This document shows positions 1 through 8,165 of a DNA stretch of 26,149 nucleotides, in pieces. This stretch comes from CAUUCF01 sp963543695 (GTDB lineage: Bacteria; Pseudomonadota; Gammaproteobacteria; UBA9339): the NCBI GenBank assembly GCA_963543695.1, contig CAUUCF010000012.1, positions 1-26,149 of the forward strand. The letters are read 5' to 3'. The notes under the pieces were generated by a model. The model worked only from the letters and a program-made list of their open reading frames with translations, ran no database searches and was not told where the DNA came from. The position numbers and the translations under genes are program-made. How positions within the stretch are numbered: position 1 is the first letter of the stretch; each line of letters opens with the position of its first letter.

Positions 1-109
1 TCTTGCTCTCAGTATACCTACTTTTTCCCTTTTGAAAAGCTTTTTTTTACAATTTTGATTTATGAATCAAGTTTTTTTACTATTGAGGTTCGTTTAAACC
101 CATTCAACA
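1..109. other. Left-edge intergenic stretch, no gene seen
   Basis: This is an AT-rich stretch downstream of the acetyltransferase stop. On the minus strand a TATACT hexamer occurs near position 15 with a weak CTTTTC about 17 bases upstream of it, so a promoter for a gene beyond the left edge is possible but weak. No RNA gene or convincing terminator is visible. Confidence 0.3.
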
Positions 110-709
110 TTACCATTTTACGTTTAAAGGCTTTAATTGTTCTTCCTGAATACAACCAAAAATTTCTACGTCGGATAATTCATTACTCACTATATCCCGT
201 GTTGCGTGCATCAAACACCCTTCGTATTGAAAACCTACTCGCTTAGCAACAGCAGCAGAACGCGCATTAGCTTTATCAGTGCGAATCTCTACCCTCGCAG
301 CGTGCATATGTCTAATTAAATACCTAGTTGTAGCATTAACCGCTTCACTAATATAACCGTAACCGCCATATAATTGGTTACCCCAATAACCCAATTCAAA
401 TTTAGAAATTTTCCAATCGATATTCCAAATAATAATATTTCCTACGAAATGACTATCGTTCGTTTCTAACCATAAGACTAAACCGATATCGTTACTAGTT
501 TGATACAACCAATTACGTTGACAAGCTCGTAAATAACTTTCCGCAGTTGCGTTATTAAATAACCCATGCGCCCATAATACCCAAGGCTTTAAAGTATCTA
601 ACGACGCTCTCACTGCTCCTAAATATTTACGTACCTTATCAAAATCCGATTCTGCTCTAGAAATGACTAAACGTTCAGTTACAATAGGGGAAATCAAAAA
701 GGTGTTCAT
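110..709 (-). CDS. GNAT N-acetyltransferase, RimJ/RimL-like
   Basis: The 199-residue protein carries the GNAT fold signature of the RimJ/RimL group. An N-terminal TERLVISRA strand is followed by FELGYWG and GYGYISEAV around residues 105-125, then the acetyl-CoA-binding region with RVEIRTDKANARSAAVAKRVGF (residues about 140-160; positions stated rather than a full alignment). This family transfers acetyl from acetyl-CoA to protein N termini, amino groups of antibiotics or small metabolites; the substrate cannot be read from sequence. The ATG overlaps the pilT stop as ATGA, so the gene is probably translationally coupled as the last member of the adhE-rex-pilT unit. The length is typical of the family. 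It could be a ribosomal-protein S5/L12 acetylase homologue or a detoxifying enzyme. Confidence 0.85.
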   Translation of the reverse strand: MNTFLISPIVTERLVISRAESDFDKVRKYLGAVRASLDTLKPWVLWAHGLFNNATAESYLRACQRNWLYQTSNDIGLVLWLETNDSHFVGNIIIWNIDWKISKFELGYWGNQLYGGYGYISEAVNATTRYLIRHMHAARVEIRTDKANARSAAVAKRVGFQYEGCLMHATRDIVSNELSDVEIFGCIQEEQLKPLNVKW

Positions 710-1734
710 AATAAAATTCCCGCTTCTTTAGCAGTAATCACTTTTAAATTAATTAAATTTCTCAAACTATCTTCCATAGTTTGCATGCCTATTACTTTCC
801 CCATCTGCATAGCCGAGTATATTTGGAACACTTTATTATCCCTAATTAAATTTTTAATCGCCGTATTACAAATCATAACTTCCATTGCCGCTACTCTCCC
901 TCCGCCAATTTTCTTAACCAAGCGTTGCGAAACCACTAAACGCAAAGTATTAGCTAACATAGAACGAATTAACTCTTTTTCCGCAGCCGGAAAAACACTA
1001 ATCATCCTATCGATACTATCCGCCGCTGAATTAGTATGTAAAGTAGCAAACACCAAATGTCCTGTTTCTGCCGCAGTTAAAGCTAAACGAATAGTTTCTA
1101 AATCTCTCAATTCCCCTATCAAAATATAATCTGGATCCTCTCTTAAAACCACCCGTATAGCATCATTAAAGCTATTAGAATGTTCATAAACTTGTCGTTG
1201 ATGGACCAAACACTTTTTAGTTGAGTGCACATATTCAATAGGATCTTCAATGGTAACAATATGCTTATTAAAATTAGTATTAATATAATCTATCATTGCT
1301 GCTAAAGTCGTACTTTTACCACTACCTGTCGGTCCAGTCACTAATACTAAACCATTTTGTAATAAACAAGCTTCTTTTAAAGCAGTTGGAGCGTGGATTG
1401 CTTCTAAGGTAAGAGGAGCTAGACTAATAGTCCTTAAAGCAACTCCAATACCATCGTTAAAGTGAAAAACATTTCCTCGAAAAAAAGCATCAACCGCCTC
1501 ACATTTAAACCTAAAATCATATTCAAAAATTTTATTTTGTTGAAAAGCTAAAAACCGCTCTGCTGGTATCATCGTTGCTACAAAAGCCAAAAGTTCTTCC
1601 GTTGTAAAAATTTTATCGTCAAATAACGGTAATAAATCGTTATCTACACGAATAAATACCGCAGAATTACTAGTAAAATGAATATCTGATGCCCCTTTTT
1701 TTAAAGCTGTATTTAAAATTTCATTTAATAACAT
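706..1734 (-). CDS. pilT: PilT-type twitching/retraction ATPase
   Basis: This is a secretion-type hexameric ATPase that, in the family, drives type IV pilus disassembly at the inner-membrane base. It has 342 residues, the usual PilT length. Visible motifs are Walker A GPTGSGKS (134-141), the Asp box IEDPIE (162-167), the Walker B region LIGELRD (205-211), the His box HLVFATLHTNSA (226-237) and the C-terminal AIKNLIRD (292-299). The last matches the AIRNLIRE motif needed for retraction in characterised PilT proteins. The N terminus LNTALKKGASDIHF matches the PilT PAS-like entry. No other pilus gene is in the window. It starts 34 bases after the rex stop; an AGAGGA lies about 20 bases upstream, too far to be a good ribosome binding site. 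PilU is the main alternative, but the retained AIRNLIRE-like motif favours PilT. Confidence 0.92.
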   Translation of the reverse strand: MLLNEILNTALKKGASDIHFTSNSAVFIRVDNDLLPLFDDKIFTTEELLAFVATMIPAERFLAFQQNKIFEYDFRFKCEAVDAFFRGNVFHFNDGIGVALRTISLAPLTLEAIHAPTALKEACLLQNGLVLVTGPTGSGKSTTLAAMIDYINTNFNKHIVTIEDPIEYVHSTKKCLVHQRQVYEHSNSFNDAIRVVLREDPDYILIGELRDLETIRLALTAAETGHLVFATLHTNSAADSIDRMISVFPAAEKELIRSMLANTLRLVVSQRLVKKIGGGRVAAMEVMICNTAIKNLIRDNKVFQIYSAMQMGKVIGMQTMEDSLRNLINLKVITAKEAGILL

Positions 1735-1768
1735 ATCAATATCTTTAGAAAAATTTATCCTCTTTAAT

Positions 1769-2419
1769 TTAATTTTTGCACAACTGATGACTTACGAAAA
1801 ACCGTAAAAAACTACCAATTAAATTTTCATTTAATACTTGTACCGTATCCGGAACTTTTAAAATTACAGGTGTAAAATTCCAAAGATATTGAATACCTGA
1901 CGCAATTAAAAAATCCGCACAACGTTGTGCTTGTGGTTGTGGAACCGTTAAAATCGCTATATTTACCCTTTGCTCCTTAATTAAGTTCGGTAATTCGGCT
2001 AAAGCAAAAACGGTTTTACCGTTAATTACAATTCCTATTTTAATCGGATCATTATCAAACAGCGCCACTACCTGAAACCCATATTGTTCAAAATTGTTGT
2101 ATTTAGCAAAAGCCGTACCTAAATTACCTGCCCCAACAATAAAGATTTTTTTTATTTCGCTTAATCCTAATATCGCTTCAATCGCTATTCTTAAATCTTT
2201 AACGTGATAACCAACTTTCCGTTTACCCGCGTGATAGATTTTTTGAATATCTTTTCTCACCTGTGAATGATCAATTTTCATTAACGCCGCAATTTGAGGA
2301 CTAGAGATAAATACAACGCCTTTTTCTTCGTATTCTAGCAAAATAGAGCGATAAATCGTCAACCGATTTATCACTTTATCACTCCAAAAATTAGCTAATT
2401 TATTACGAGTTAACTCCAT
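1769..2419 (-). CDS. rex: Redox-sensing transcriptional repressor Rex
   Basis: Rex proteins are dimeric NADH/NAD+ sensors that bind DNA when NADH is low and release it when NADH rises, controlling fermentation and respiration genes. An N-terminal winged-helix segment with ISSPQIAALMKIDHSQVRKD and GYHVKDL is followed by a Rossmann nucleotide-binding core with IVGAGNLGTAFAKY, then AILTVP and NFTPVILKVP, all typical of Rex. The frame opens as far as a GTG at 2452, but ATGs at 2428 and 2419 fit the family start better; I chose 2419. None has a ribosome binding site, and the gene overlaps the adhE stop, so translation is probably coupled to adhE. Rex is common in Firmicutes and Actinobacteria and rare in Gammaproteobacteria, so acquisition by transfer is possible. 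The identification is strong; the start is uncertain. Confidence 0.9.
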   Translation of the reverse strand: MELTRNKLANFWSDKVINRLTIYRSILLEYEEKGVVFISSPQIAALMKIDHSQVRKDIQKIYHAGKRKVGYHVKDLRIAIEAILGLSEIKKIFIVGAGNLGTAFAKYNNFEQYGFQVVALFDNDPIKIGIVINGKTVFALAELPNLIKEQRVNIAILTVPQPQAQRCADFLIASGIQYLWNFTPVILKVPDTVQVLNENLIGSFLRFFVSHQLCKN

Positions 2420-5033
2420 AAAAGGCATCAGTATATATTTGCTTAATTTCACTCATTAACGGATAGGCCGGGTTACTACCTGTACATTGATCATCAAAAG
2501 CCAACTCCACCAAATGATCTAAATTCGCAAAAAATTCCTTTTCATCGACACCAAAATCTTGAATCGATCGCGGAAGCTCAAGTACTTCCTTTAATTCAGT
2601 AATTGCCTTCAATAAAGCTGTTATTTTTTGATCCTGATCTTTACCAACTAGCCCTAAATGATCCGCAACTTGGCTATAACGTTCCTTAATATTAGGATAT
2701 TTATATTGAGGGAAAATAGCTTGTTTACGCGGTCGCTCAGAAGCATTAAAACGAATAACCTGATTAATTAGTAAAGCATTAGCAACACCGTGCGGAATAT
2801 TGTACATTGCCCCTAATTTATGCGCCATAGAATGACATAAACCTAAAAAAGCATTCGCAAACGAAATACCCGCAATCGTTGCAGCATAATGAACTTCTTC
2901 TCGTGCTTCTAAATCTTCAGCCCCGTAACGGTAAGCCCGCGGTAAATACTTAAAGATTAATTGCATTGCTTCTAAAGCTCCAGCATTCGTAAAATCAGTA
3001 GCTAGTACCGACACATAGGCTTCTAAAGCATGTACTAAAGCATCAATACCAGAAGCAGCCGTTAAAGCTTTAGGTAAATGGTCCACAAAATTAGGATCAA
3101 TAATCGCCATGTTCGGTGTCAAAGCATAATCCGCAATCGCATATTTAACATGGGTTTGATCATCGGTAATAATTGAAAACGGCGTCACCTCGCTACCGGT
3201 ACCTGACGTAGTAGGAATAGCGACCATATAAGCCTTTTTACCTAACTCAGGAATACTGCAAATACGTTTACGAATATCCATAAACCGCATAGAAAGATCT
3301 TCAAATTTAGTATGCGGTTGTTCATACATTAACCAAATAATTTTAGCAGCATCCATTGGAGAACCACCCCCCACCGCAATGATTACGTCGGGTTGATAAG
3401 CATTAATTACTTTTAAAGCTTGATAAATCGTCGATAACGTTGGATCTGGTTTAACGTCGAAAAAGACCTGGTAATCAACGTTAATTTCCCTTAATACGTT
3501 CGTAACGTTATTAAGTACTCCTGAACTAAACAAATAATTATCCGTTACGATAAAAGCTCGTTTTTTACCGGCTAATTCACGAAGCGCAAATTCGGTAGCG
3601 CCCCTTTTAAAATAAATCTTAGATGGCACCCTAAACCACAACATATTTTCTCTCCTTTCTGCAACCGTTTTATAATTTAAAAGGTGTTTAACACCTACGT
3701 TTTCACTAATCGAATTTCCTCCCCAAGAACCACAACCTAAAGTTAAAGAAGGAGCTAATTTAAAATTATATAAATCCCCAATACCCCCTTGAGAAGAAGG
3801 AGAATTCACTAATAAACGACAAGCTGGAATTTTATTCGCAAAATAATTAATCCTTTGTTCGTTATGGGCATTCGTATATAAAACCGCTGAATGTCCAGCA
3901 CCACCGATTAAAATCAGTTGGTGCGCTATTTCAACAGCAGCTTCGTAATTTTGGGCTCGATAAAAAGCTAAAACCGGCGATAATTTCTCGTGCGCCAAAG
4001 GATTGTCTGACGTAACCGCCTCCGTTTCTCCTACCAAAATTTTTGTATCTTTCGGTACATTTAGATTTGCTAATTGCGCAATCACTTCAGCGGATTGACC
4101 AACAATCATTGGATTTAACGTACCTTCCTTCGTAAAGAGGACTTGATTTAATTGCGTTTTTTCTTGATCGTTTAAAAAATAAGCTCCACGATATTTAAGC
4201 TCCGCTTTTAGCTCCTCATAAACTTCTTGAACTACCACTACCGCTTGCTCAGAAGCACAAATCATTCCGTGATCAAAAGTTTTTGACAATAAAATAGAAG
4301 AAGCAACCATCTTAATCTCTGCCGTTTCATCAACGATTGCTGGCACATTACCTGGCCCTACTCCTAACGCCGGTTTACCAGAAGAATAAGCCGCTTTCAC
4401 CATCCCAGGCCCCCCCGTTGCCAAAATACAAGCAATATCTCCATGTTGCAATAGCGCGTTCGATAACTCCAAAGAAGGAGTATCAATCCAACCAATAATA
4501 TCTTTTGGAGCGCCAGCAGCAATAGCTGCTTCTAAAACTATTTTAGCCGCTGCGATCGTTGACTTTTTCGCTCTAGGATGAGGCGAAAAAATAATGGCAT
4601 TCCTAGTTTTTAACGCGATTAACGCTTTAAAAATAATCGTAGAGGTAGGATTAGTCGTAGGAATAATTCCAGCAATAATGCCTAATGGTTTAGCAATAAC
4701 TTTAACGCCGTTATTTTTATCGGTTCGTATTAAATCACAAGTTTTAGTATCTTTATATTTATTATAAATATATTCTGACGCAAAATGGTTTTTAATCACT
4801 TTATCTTCTACGATTCCCATCTTCGTTTCCTCAACCGCCATTTGCGCTAAAGCAATACGAGCCTTATTAACAGCAGTAGCTACCGCTTTGAAGATCACGT
4901 CTACTTGTTCTTGCGTATATTCAGCAAATTGTTGTTGAGCAATTTTAACTCGTTGAATTAATGCTTCTAAATTTGCAAGATTATCTACGGTTTGTTCTTT
5001 TTTTGAATCAATTAAAGGTACGTTCTTTTTCAT
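2403..5033 (-). CDS. adhE: Bifunctional acetaldehyde-CoA/alcohol dehydrogenase AdhE
   Basis: This is an 876-residue fusion enzyme that reduces acetyl-CoA to acetaldehyde and then ethanol, oxidising two NADH; in the family it forms cytoplasmic spirosome filaments. The N-terminal half is a CoA-dependent aldehyde dehydrogenase, with ATGGPGMVKAAY near 205-216 and the catalytic cysteine in HGMICASEQ at about Cys259. The C-terminal half is an iron-dependent alcohol dehydrogenase with GGGSPMDAAK, IPTTSGTGSEVTPF and the metal-binding histidine region GLCHSMAHKLGAMYNIPHG. Both halves look intact and the length matches E. coli AdhE. The ATG follows an in-frame stop closely and has no good ribosome binding site (AAGGA lies about 25 bases away). 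It is the first gene of a unit with rex, pilT and a GNAT gene, and is led by a near-consensus promoter. Confidence 0.97.
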   Translation of the reverse strand: MKKNVPLIDSKKEQTVDNLANLEALIQRVKIAQQQFAEYTQEQVDVIFKAVATAVNKARIALAQMAVEETKMGIVEDKVIKNHFASEYIYNKYKDTKTCDLIRTDKNNGVKVIAKPLGIIAGIIPTTNPTSTIIFKALIALKTRNAIIFSPHPRAKKSTIAAAKIVLEAAIAAGAPKDIIGWIDTPSLELSNALLQHGDIACILATGGPGMVKAAYSSGKPALGVGPGNVPAIVDETAEIKMVASSILLSKTFDHGMICASEQAVVVVQEVYEELKAELKYRGAYFLNDQEKTQLNQVLFTKEGTLNPMIVGQSAEVIAQLANLNVPKDTKILVGETEAVTSDNPLAHEKLSPVLAFYRAQNYEAAVEIAHQLILIGGAGHSAVLYTNAHNEQRINYFANKIPACRLLVNSPSSQGGIGDLYNFKLAPSLTLGCGSWGGNSISENVGVKHLLNYKTVAERRENMLWFRVPSKIYFKRGATEFALRELAGKKRAFIVTDNYLFSSGVLNNVTNVLREINVDYQVFFDVKPDPTLSTIYQALKVINAYQPDVIIAVGGGSPMDAAKIIWLMYEQPHTKFEDLSMRFMDIRKRICSIPELGKKAYMVAIPTTSGTGSEVTPFSIITDDQTHVKYAIADYALTPNMAIIDPNFVDHLPKALTAASGIDALVHALEAYVSVLATDFTNAGALEAMQLIFKYLPRAYRYGAEDLEAREEVHYAATIAGISFANAFLGLCHSMAHKLGAMYNIPHGVANALLINQVIRFNASERPRKQAIFPQYKYPNIKERYSQVADHLGLVGKDQDQKITALLKAITELKEVLELPRSIQDFGVDEKEFFANLDHLVELAFDDQCTGSNPAYPLMSEIKQIYTDAFYGVNS

Positions 5034-5063
5034 ATTTTTACAAAATAATGATTTATTTCCTTA

Positions 5064-5092
5064 TATTTATGCTAAAATTTAACCGCTGTCAA
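5064..5092 (-). promoter_or_regulatory. Sigma-70-type promoter of adhE-rex
   Basis: On the minus strand, TTGACA (5092-5087) is followed after exactly 17 bases by TAAATA (5069-5064), about 30 bases before the adhE start codon. The spacer contains GTTAAATTTTAGC, a near-palindrome with one mismatch, which could be a regulator site. The rest of the interval to 5318 holds no gene that I can support. Confidence 0.7.
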
Positions 5093-5246
5093 CCGTTATT
5101 TCAAATTTACCAGCTCCTTTACGCCGCTTTATTCACCTATAAAACATTAAAAAACAACTGAATTAACCATCTAATAATTTATTTAATACTTTATGACTTA
5201 CTCTTAAATAAGGAAATTAATCACTATATTTCCGCCGTTCTTTATA

Positions 5247-5262
5247 AAAAAGACCGCTTTTT
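5247..5262 (-). terminator. Weak hairpin after the uracil-DNA glycosylase gene
   Basis: On the minus strand AAAAAG-CGGT-CTTTTT forms a 6-bp stem with a tetraloop and ends in a T run. It lies about 57 bases beyond the stop at 5319 and before the adhE promoter. The stem is mostly A-T, so termination strength is doubtful. Confidence 0.35.
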
Positions 5263-5318
5263 CATTATCTAGCTATCTTAATGAGCGATTTTTTCATTAC
5301 CTTATTCACTTAAAAATT

Positions 5319-5933
5319 TCATAAACTATTTATTTTATCTAACAATTTCAATAAGTCATCGTAAGCTACCCGTTTTTCTCGAGGAGAACGCAACAAATAA
5401 GCAGGGTGATAAATTACCAATAAAGGTATCTTCTGTTGCGCTAAAGGATAATCAAACCAATTTCCTCTTAACTCTCCCATCGTCGCATCCGTTTGTAGTA
5501 AATAATTCGCCGCCACTTTACCCAAAGCCACTAAACATTTAGGTTGCAATAATAACAATTGCTGTTGCAAATAACCCGTACAATTTTTAATCTCGGCCTG
5601 AAACGGATTTCGATTATGCGGGGGACGACATTTTAAAATATTCGTGATGTAAATTTTTTCTCTCGATAATCGAATCGCCTTTAACATTTGATCTAATAAT
5701 TGACCTGCTTTACCAACAAAAGGCCGACCTTGTAAATCTTCTTGCTCACCAGGAGCTTCCCCGATCAAAACGATATCCGTTTTTAAATTACCTTCCCCTA
5801 AAACCAAATGATGTCTAATTTTAGCTAAAGAACAAAGCTGACAACCATCTAATTGCTCCTTTAAATGTGCCCAACTATTTTGAGCTTTTAATTGCCAACG
5901 TTCAATTCCCATCAGCGCTAACGTCTCGTTCAT
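5319..5933 (-). CDS. Family 4 uracil-DNA glycosylase (4Fe-4S)
   Basis: This enzyme excises uracil, formed by cytosine deamination, from DNA as the first step of base-excision repair. The 204-residue protein shows four cysteines in the family-4 iron-sulfur pattern: CQLC at 31-34, Cys102 in NILKCRPP and Cys118. The uracil-pocket motif GEAPGEQED starts at residue 58, PFVGKAGQLL follows at 71-80, and the C-terminal active-site loop HPAYLLR starts near residue 176. The start ATG at 5933 is six bases past the hemW stop, so it is the last gene of the rpoS-hemW unit. Many gammaproteobacteria rely on the unrelated family-1 Ung; whether this genome also has Ung is unknown. Family 5 is less likely because the motif-1 and loop residues fit family 4. 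Confidence 0.9.
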   Translation of the reverse strand: MNETLALMGIERWQLKAQNSWAHLKEQLDGCQLCSLAKIRHHLVLGEGNLKTDIVLIGEAPGEQEDLQGRPFVGKAGQLLDQMLKAIRLSREKIYITNILKCRPPHNRNPFQAEIKNCTGYLQQQLLLLQPKCLVALGKVAANYLLQTDATMGELRGNWFDYPLAQQKIPLLVIYHPAYLLRSPREKRVAYDDLLKLLDKINSL

Positions 5934-5939
5934 AAAAAT

Positions 5940-7031
5940 TTATACAAAAATTAATAACAAATCATCTAAATAATTTCGTCCTAATTTAGTTAAAACCATC
6001 GTTTCTTTTAGTACCTGAAGCAACCCAGCTTTTTGGGCTTGCATTAACGGACTACGAATATCGTCAATAGACAAACCCGTACGCTCAACAAATTCTTGTA
6101 TCGTGATCGGCGTCATCAGCCTAAAGCGATTCATAAAAAATTCTAATATAATTTCGTTTTTTTTCAATTTTTTTAAACGATATCCCTCTTTTTGAGGATC
6201 TTTAAAATAAGCATAACGCCAAATTCCGTCTGGTCTAGTTAATTTCCCGTGACTACCTGCACCTAAAGCTAAATAATCACCATAAGACCAATAATTTAAA
6301 TTATGCCGGCATTCTTCTCCTTTTTGCGCGTAAGCAGAAATTTCATAACGCTGCATCCCGTGAGCCGATAAAAAATCTCGCCCTAACTGCTCTAATTGTG
6401 TAACCGTTTCTTCATTCGGTAATTGTCCACCTAATTTTTTACCTTTTACTAAAGTTAATTGATACCAAGATAAATGAGTAGGTTCAAAAAAAAGAGCCTG
6501 TTTTAAATCCCTTAACCCCTCAGTAACGTTTTGATTAGGTAAGCCGTACATTAAATCAATATTAAAACGATCGAAAACCGATCGAATCATTTCTAAAGCA
6601 GTTTTAGCTTCTGCAACCGAATTCAAGCGTTTTAGAAGCTTTAATTGCTCTGTGTGAAAAGTCTGTATCCCTACCGAAAAACGATTAATCCCGCTACGAC
6701 GGTAACTTTTTAATTCTGCTTTAGTAAAAGTTACCGGGTTACCTTCTATACTAATTTCTACTTCCGGTGTAAACTTGAAATGTTGCTGTAGCTTTTCTAA
6801 CAATTGATCTACCAAACGAGGTTTTAAAAGGGTAGGGGTACCTCCCCCCAAATAGATACTTTTAAAACTACAAGACCTAACTTCTGGTGCCCAAAAAGTA
6901 ATTTCTCGAACGATCCTTTCTAAAAATTGGTCTAATGCCTCAGGCTTAATACGATAAGAATTAAAATCGCAATAAGGACACTTACGTAAACACCAAGGGA
7001 AATGAAGATATAAACCTAACGTATTATTCAA
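5940..7031 (-). CDS. hemW: HemW-like radical SAM heme chaperone
   Basis: HemW proteins resemble coproporphyrinogen dehydrogenase HemN but act as heme chaperones inserting heme into respiratory enzymes. The radical SAM cluster motif CLRKCPYCDF (Cys14, Cys18, Cys21) is followed by the glycine-rich SAM site LGGGTPTLL. Other family features are EISIEGNPVTF, INRFSVGIQTF and NIDLMYGLPNQ, with a HemN C-terminal domain at the end. Its 363 residues fit HemW, shorter than HemN (about 450). The reading frame begins with TTG overlapping the rpoS stop codon by four bases (TTGA), with GGTGGA about nine bases upstream; no ATG lies nearby, so the TTG start is favoured. It sits between rpoS and a uracil-DNA glycosylase in one transcript. 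Confidence 0.9.
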   Translation of the reverse strand: MNNTLGLYLHFPWCLRKCPYCDFNSYRIKPEALDQFLERIVREITFWAPEVRSCSFKSIYLGGGTPTLLKPRLVDQLLEKLQQHFKFTPEVEISIEGNPVTFTKAELKSYRRSGINRFSVGIQTFHTEQLKLLKRLNSVAEAKTALEMIRSVFDRFNIDLMYGLPNQNVTEGLRDLKQALFFEPTHLSWYQLTLVKGKKLGGQLPNEETVTQLEQLGRDFLSAHGMQRYEISAYAQKGEECRHNLNYWSYGDYLALGAGSHGKLTRPDGIWRYAYFKDPQKEGYRLKKLKKNEIILEFFMNRFRLMTPITIQEFVERTGLSIDDIRSPLMQAQKAGLLQVLKETMVLTKLGRNYLDDLLLIFV

Positions 7032-7879
7032 TCCGCAAGATCCACCATGTCGTTATTAATCGCCAATTTACGCAAAGCTATTAACCCAGTTTGCTGTATT
7101 TTTCGAATCTTTACTAATGGTAAATGCATCGATTTGCTAATCTCTAATAAACTACTTTTTTGAAAATTTTTTAACCCAAAATGTCTTGCAATTACTTCAC
7201 TTTGTTCAGCACTTAAAGTACTTAACCATTGATCCACTACCCCCATTAAATAATCTAAATGAATATTTTGGACTGGATCTTGTATGTTATCGTCAACTAA
7301 AGTGTCTAAAAAACTGTCTTTACTATCTTCTTGTAAAGTAACGTCTAAAGAGAGGGTCTCTACGTTTAAATAACGATTTAATTTTTCGATTTCTTCTCGG
7401 GTTTTACCGGTAATTTTTACCATTTCTGACACTAACGGTAAACGCCCTTTTTCCGTTTTAAATTGCTCTACCTGCTTACTATATTTACGTAGTACCAAAC
7501 TCAATCGTTCCGGTATTTTAACGATGTTACGGTTATGTATCACGTTGTCAATTGCTTGTTTAATCCACCAAACCGCATAAGTAGAAAAACGAAACCCTAA
7601 CGTAGGATCAAATTTTTCCGCAGCTTTAATTAACCCGACGTTCCCTTCTTCAATTAAATCTAAAAAATCCTCTCCCAAATGATGACGATACTTTCTGACG
7701 ATATTAACGACTAAACGTAAATTTTTTTCTACCAATTCTTTTTTAGCTTCCACATCCCCTTTTTGCACACGAATCGCTAACTCCTTTTCCTGTTCAAAAT
7801 TAAGAGCGGGACGTAAACCAATCTGATTTAAATAATGCTGTAAAGTACTGATACCATTGTCTTTTAAATCTTTCTCCAT
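7028..7879 (-). CDS. rpoS: RpoS-type sigma factor, short N terminus
   Basis: This is an alternative sigma-70-family factor directing RNA polymerase to stationary-phase and stress promoters. From the ATG at 7879 it has 283 residues. Region 1.2 is STLQHYLNQIGLRPAL; region 2 is KELVEKNLRLVVNIVRKY, then DLIEEGNVGLIKAAEKF and FRFSTYAVWWIKQAI; region 3 follows; region 4 is EVIARHFGL plus a helix-turn-helix with KIRKIQQTGLIALRKL. The order and spacing match RpoS rather than RpoH. E. coli RpoS has about 45 more residues at the N terminus. The frame also opens at a TTG (7918), but no good ribosome binding site precedes either start. A small ORF with a strong site ends seven bases upstream, so either the two are translationally coupled or the true N terminus has been frameshifted. 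Confidence 0.87.
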   Translation of the reverse strand: MEKDLKDNGISTLQHYLNQIGLRPALNFEQEKELAIRVQKGDVEAKKELVEKNLRLVVNIVRKYRHHLGEDFLDLIEEGNVGLIKAAEKFDPTLGFRFSTYAVWWIKQAIDNVIHNRNIVKIPERLSLVLRKYSKQVEQFKTEKGRLPLVSEMVKITGKTREEIEKLNRYLNVETLSLDVTLQEDSKDSFLDTLVDDNIQDPVQNIHLDYLMGVVDQWLSTLSAEQSEVIARHFGLKNFQKSSLLEISKSMHLPLVKIRKIQQTGLIALRKLAINNDMVDLAD

Positions 7880-7886
7880 AAATTCA

Positions 7887-8015
7887 TTAGTTTGGTAATT
7901 GTCTATGGCTATTATCAATTTCCTGTTCTTGTGTTTGCTGCTCCTTTAGATCGTTTGCACATTGGTCGCTAATTAAATATTTAAGAAATTCACGATAATT
8001 TTTTGAATTCCCCAT
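7887..8015 (-). CDS. Small ORF (42 aa) leading rpoS
   Basis: An ATG at 8015 has the best ribosome binding site of this operon: GAGGAA five bases upstream. The 42-residue product begins MGNSKNYREFLKYLISDQC and ends in a Gln/Glu-rich, hydrophilic tail. It has no signal peptide or membrane segment. Its TAA lies seven bases before the rpoS ATG, in a different frame. It could be a leader peptide coupling translation into rpoS, a separate small protein, or the original N-terminal region of RpoS cut off by a frameshift; 42 plus 283 residues would give almost the normal RpoS length. I recognise no homologue. Confidence 0.55.
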   Translation of the reverse strand: MGNSKNYREFLKYLISDQCANDLKEQQTQEQEIDNSHRQLPN

Positions 8016-8102
8016 CTTTATTCCTCATCAATATAATCTTAAGTTAACAAATATTTTTTATTTGAGCAATTAATATTTTGCTTATAAAAGGCTACTTGTT
8101 CT

Positions 8103-8132
8103 ATTATATTACGTAACTTTTTTTACCAACAA
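8103..8132 (-). promoter_or_regulatory. Candidate promoter of the rpoS-hemW operon
   Basis: On the minus strand a perfect TATAAT (8108-8103) lies 18 bases after TTGTTG (8132-8127), between the end of the glucokinase remnant and the small ORF. The -35 element is poor; an alternative TTGGTA lies 15 bases from the same -10. The leader to 8015 is about 80 bases and AT-rich. Confidence 0.5.
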
Positions 8133-8165
8133 CTTAAAATTACCGGTAAATAATTTAAGGCAACA

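Noticed and set aside
55..246. Plus-strand open frame at the left edge
   Set aside because: It is mostly antisense to the acetyltransferase and begins with a non-standard codon context lacking a ribosome binding site.
785..1129. Plus-strand open frame opposite pilT
   Set aside because: It is antisense to conserved Walker B and His-box codons of pilT and has no recognisable motif.
4961..5161. Plus-strand open frame at the adhE start and promoter
   Set aside because: It overlaps the adhE N terminus and promoter; no ribosome binding site or homology is visible.
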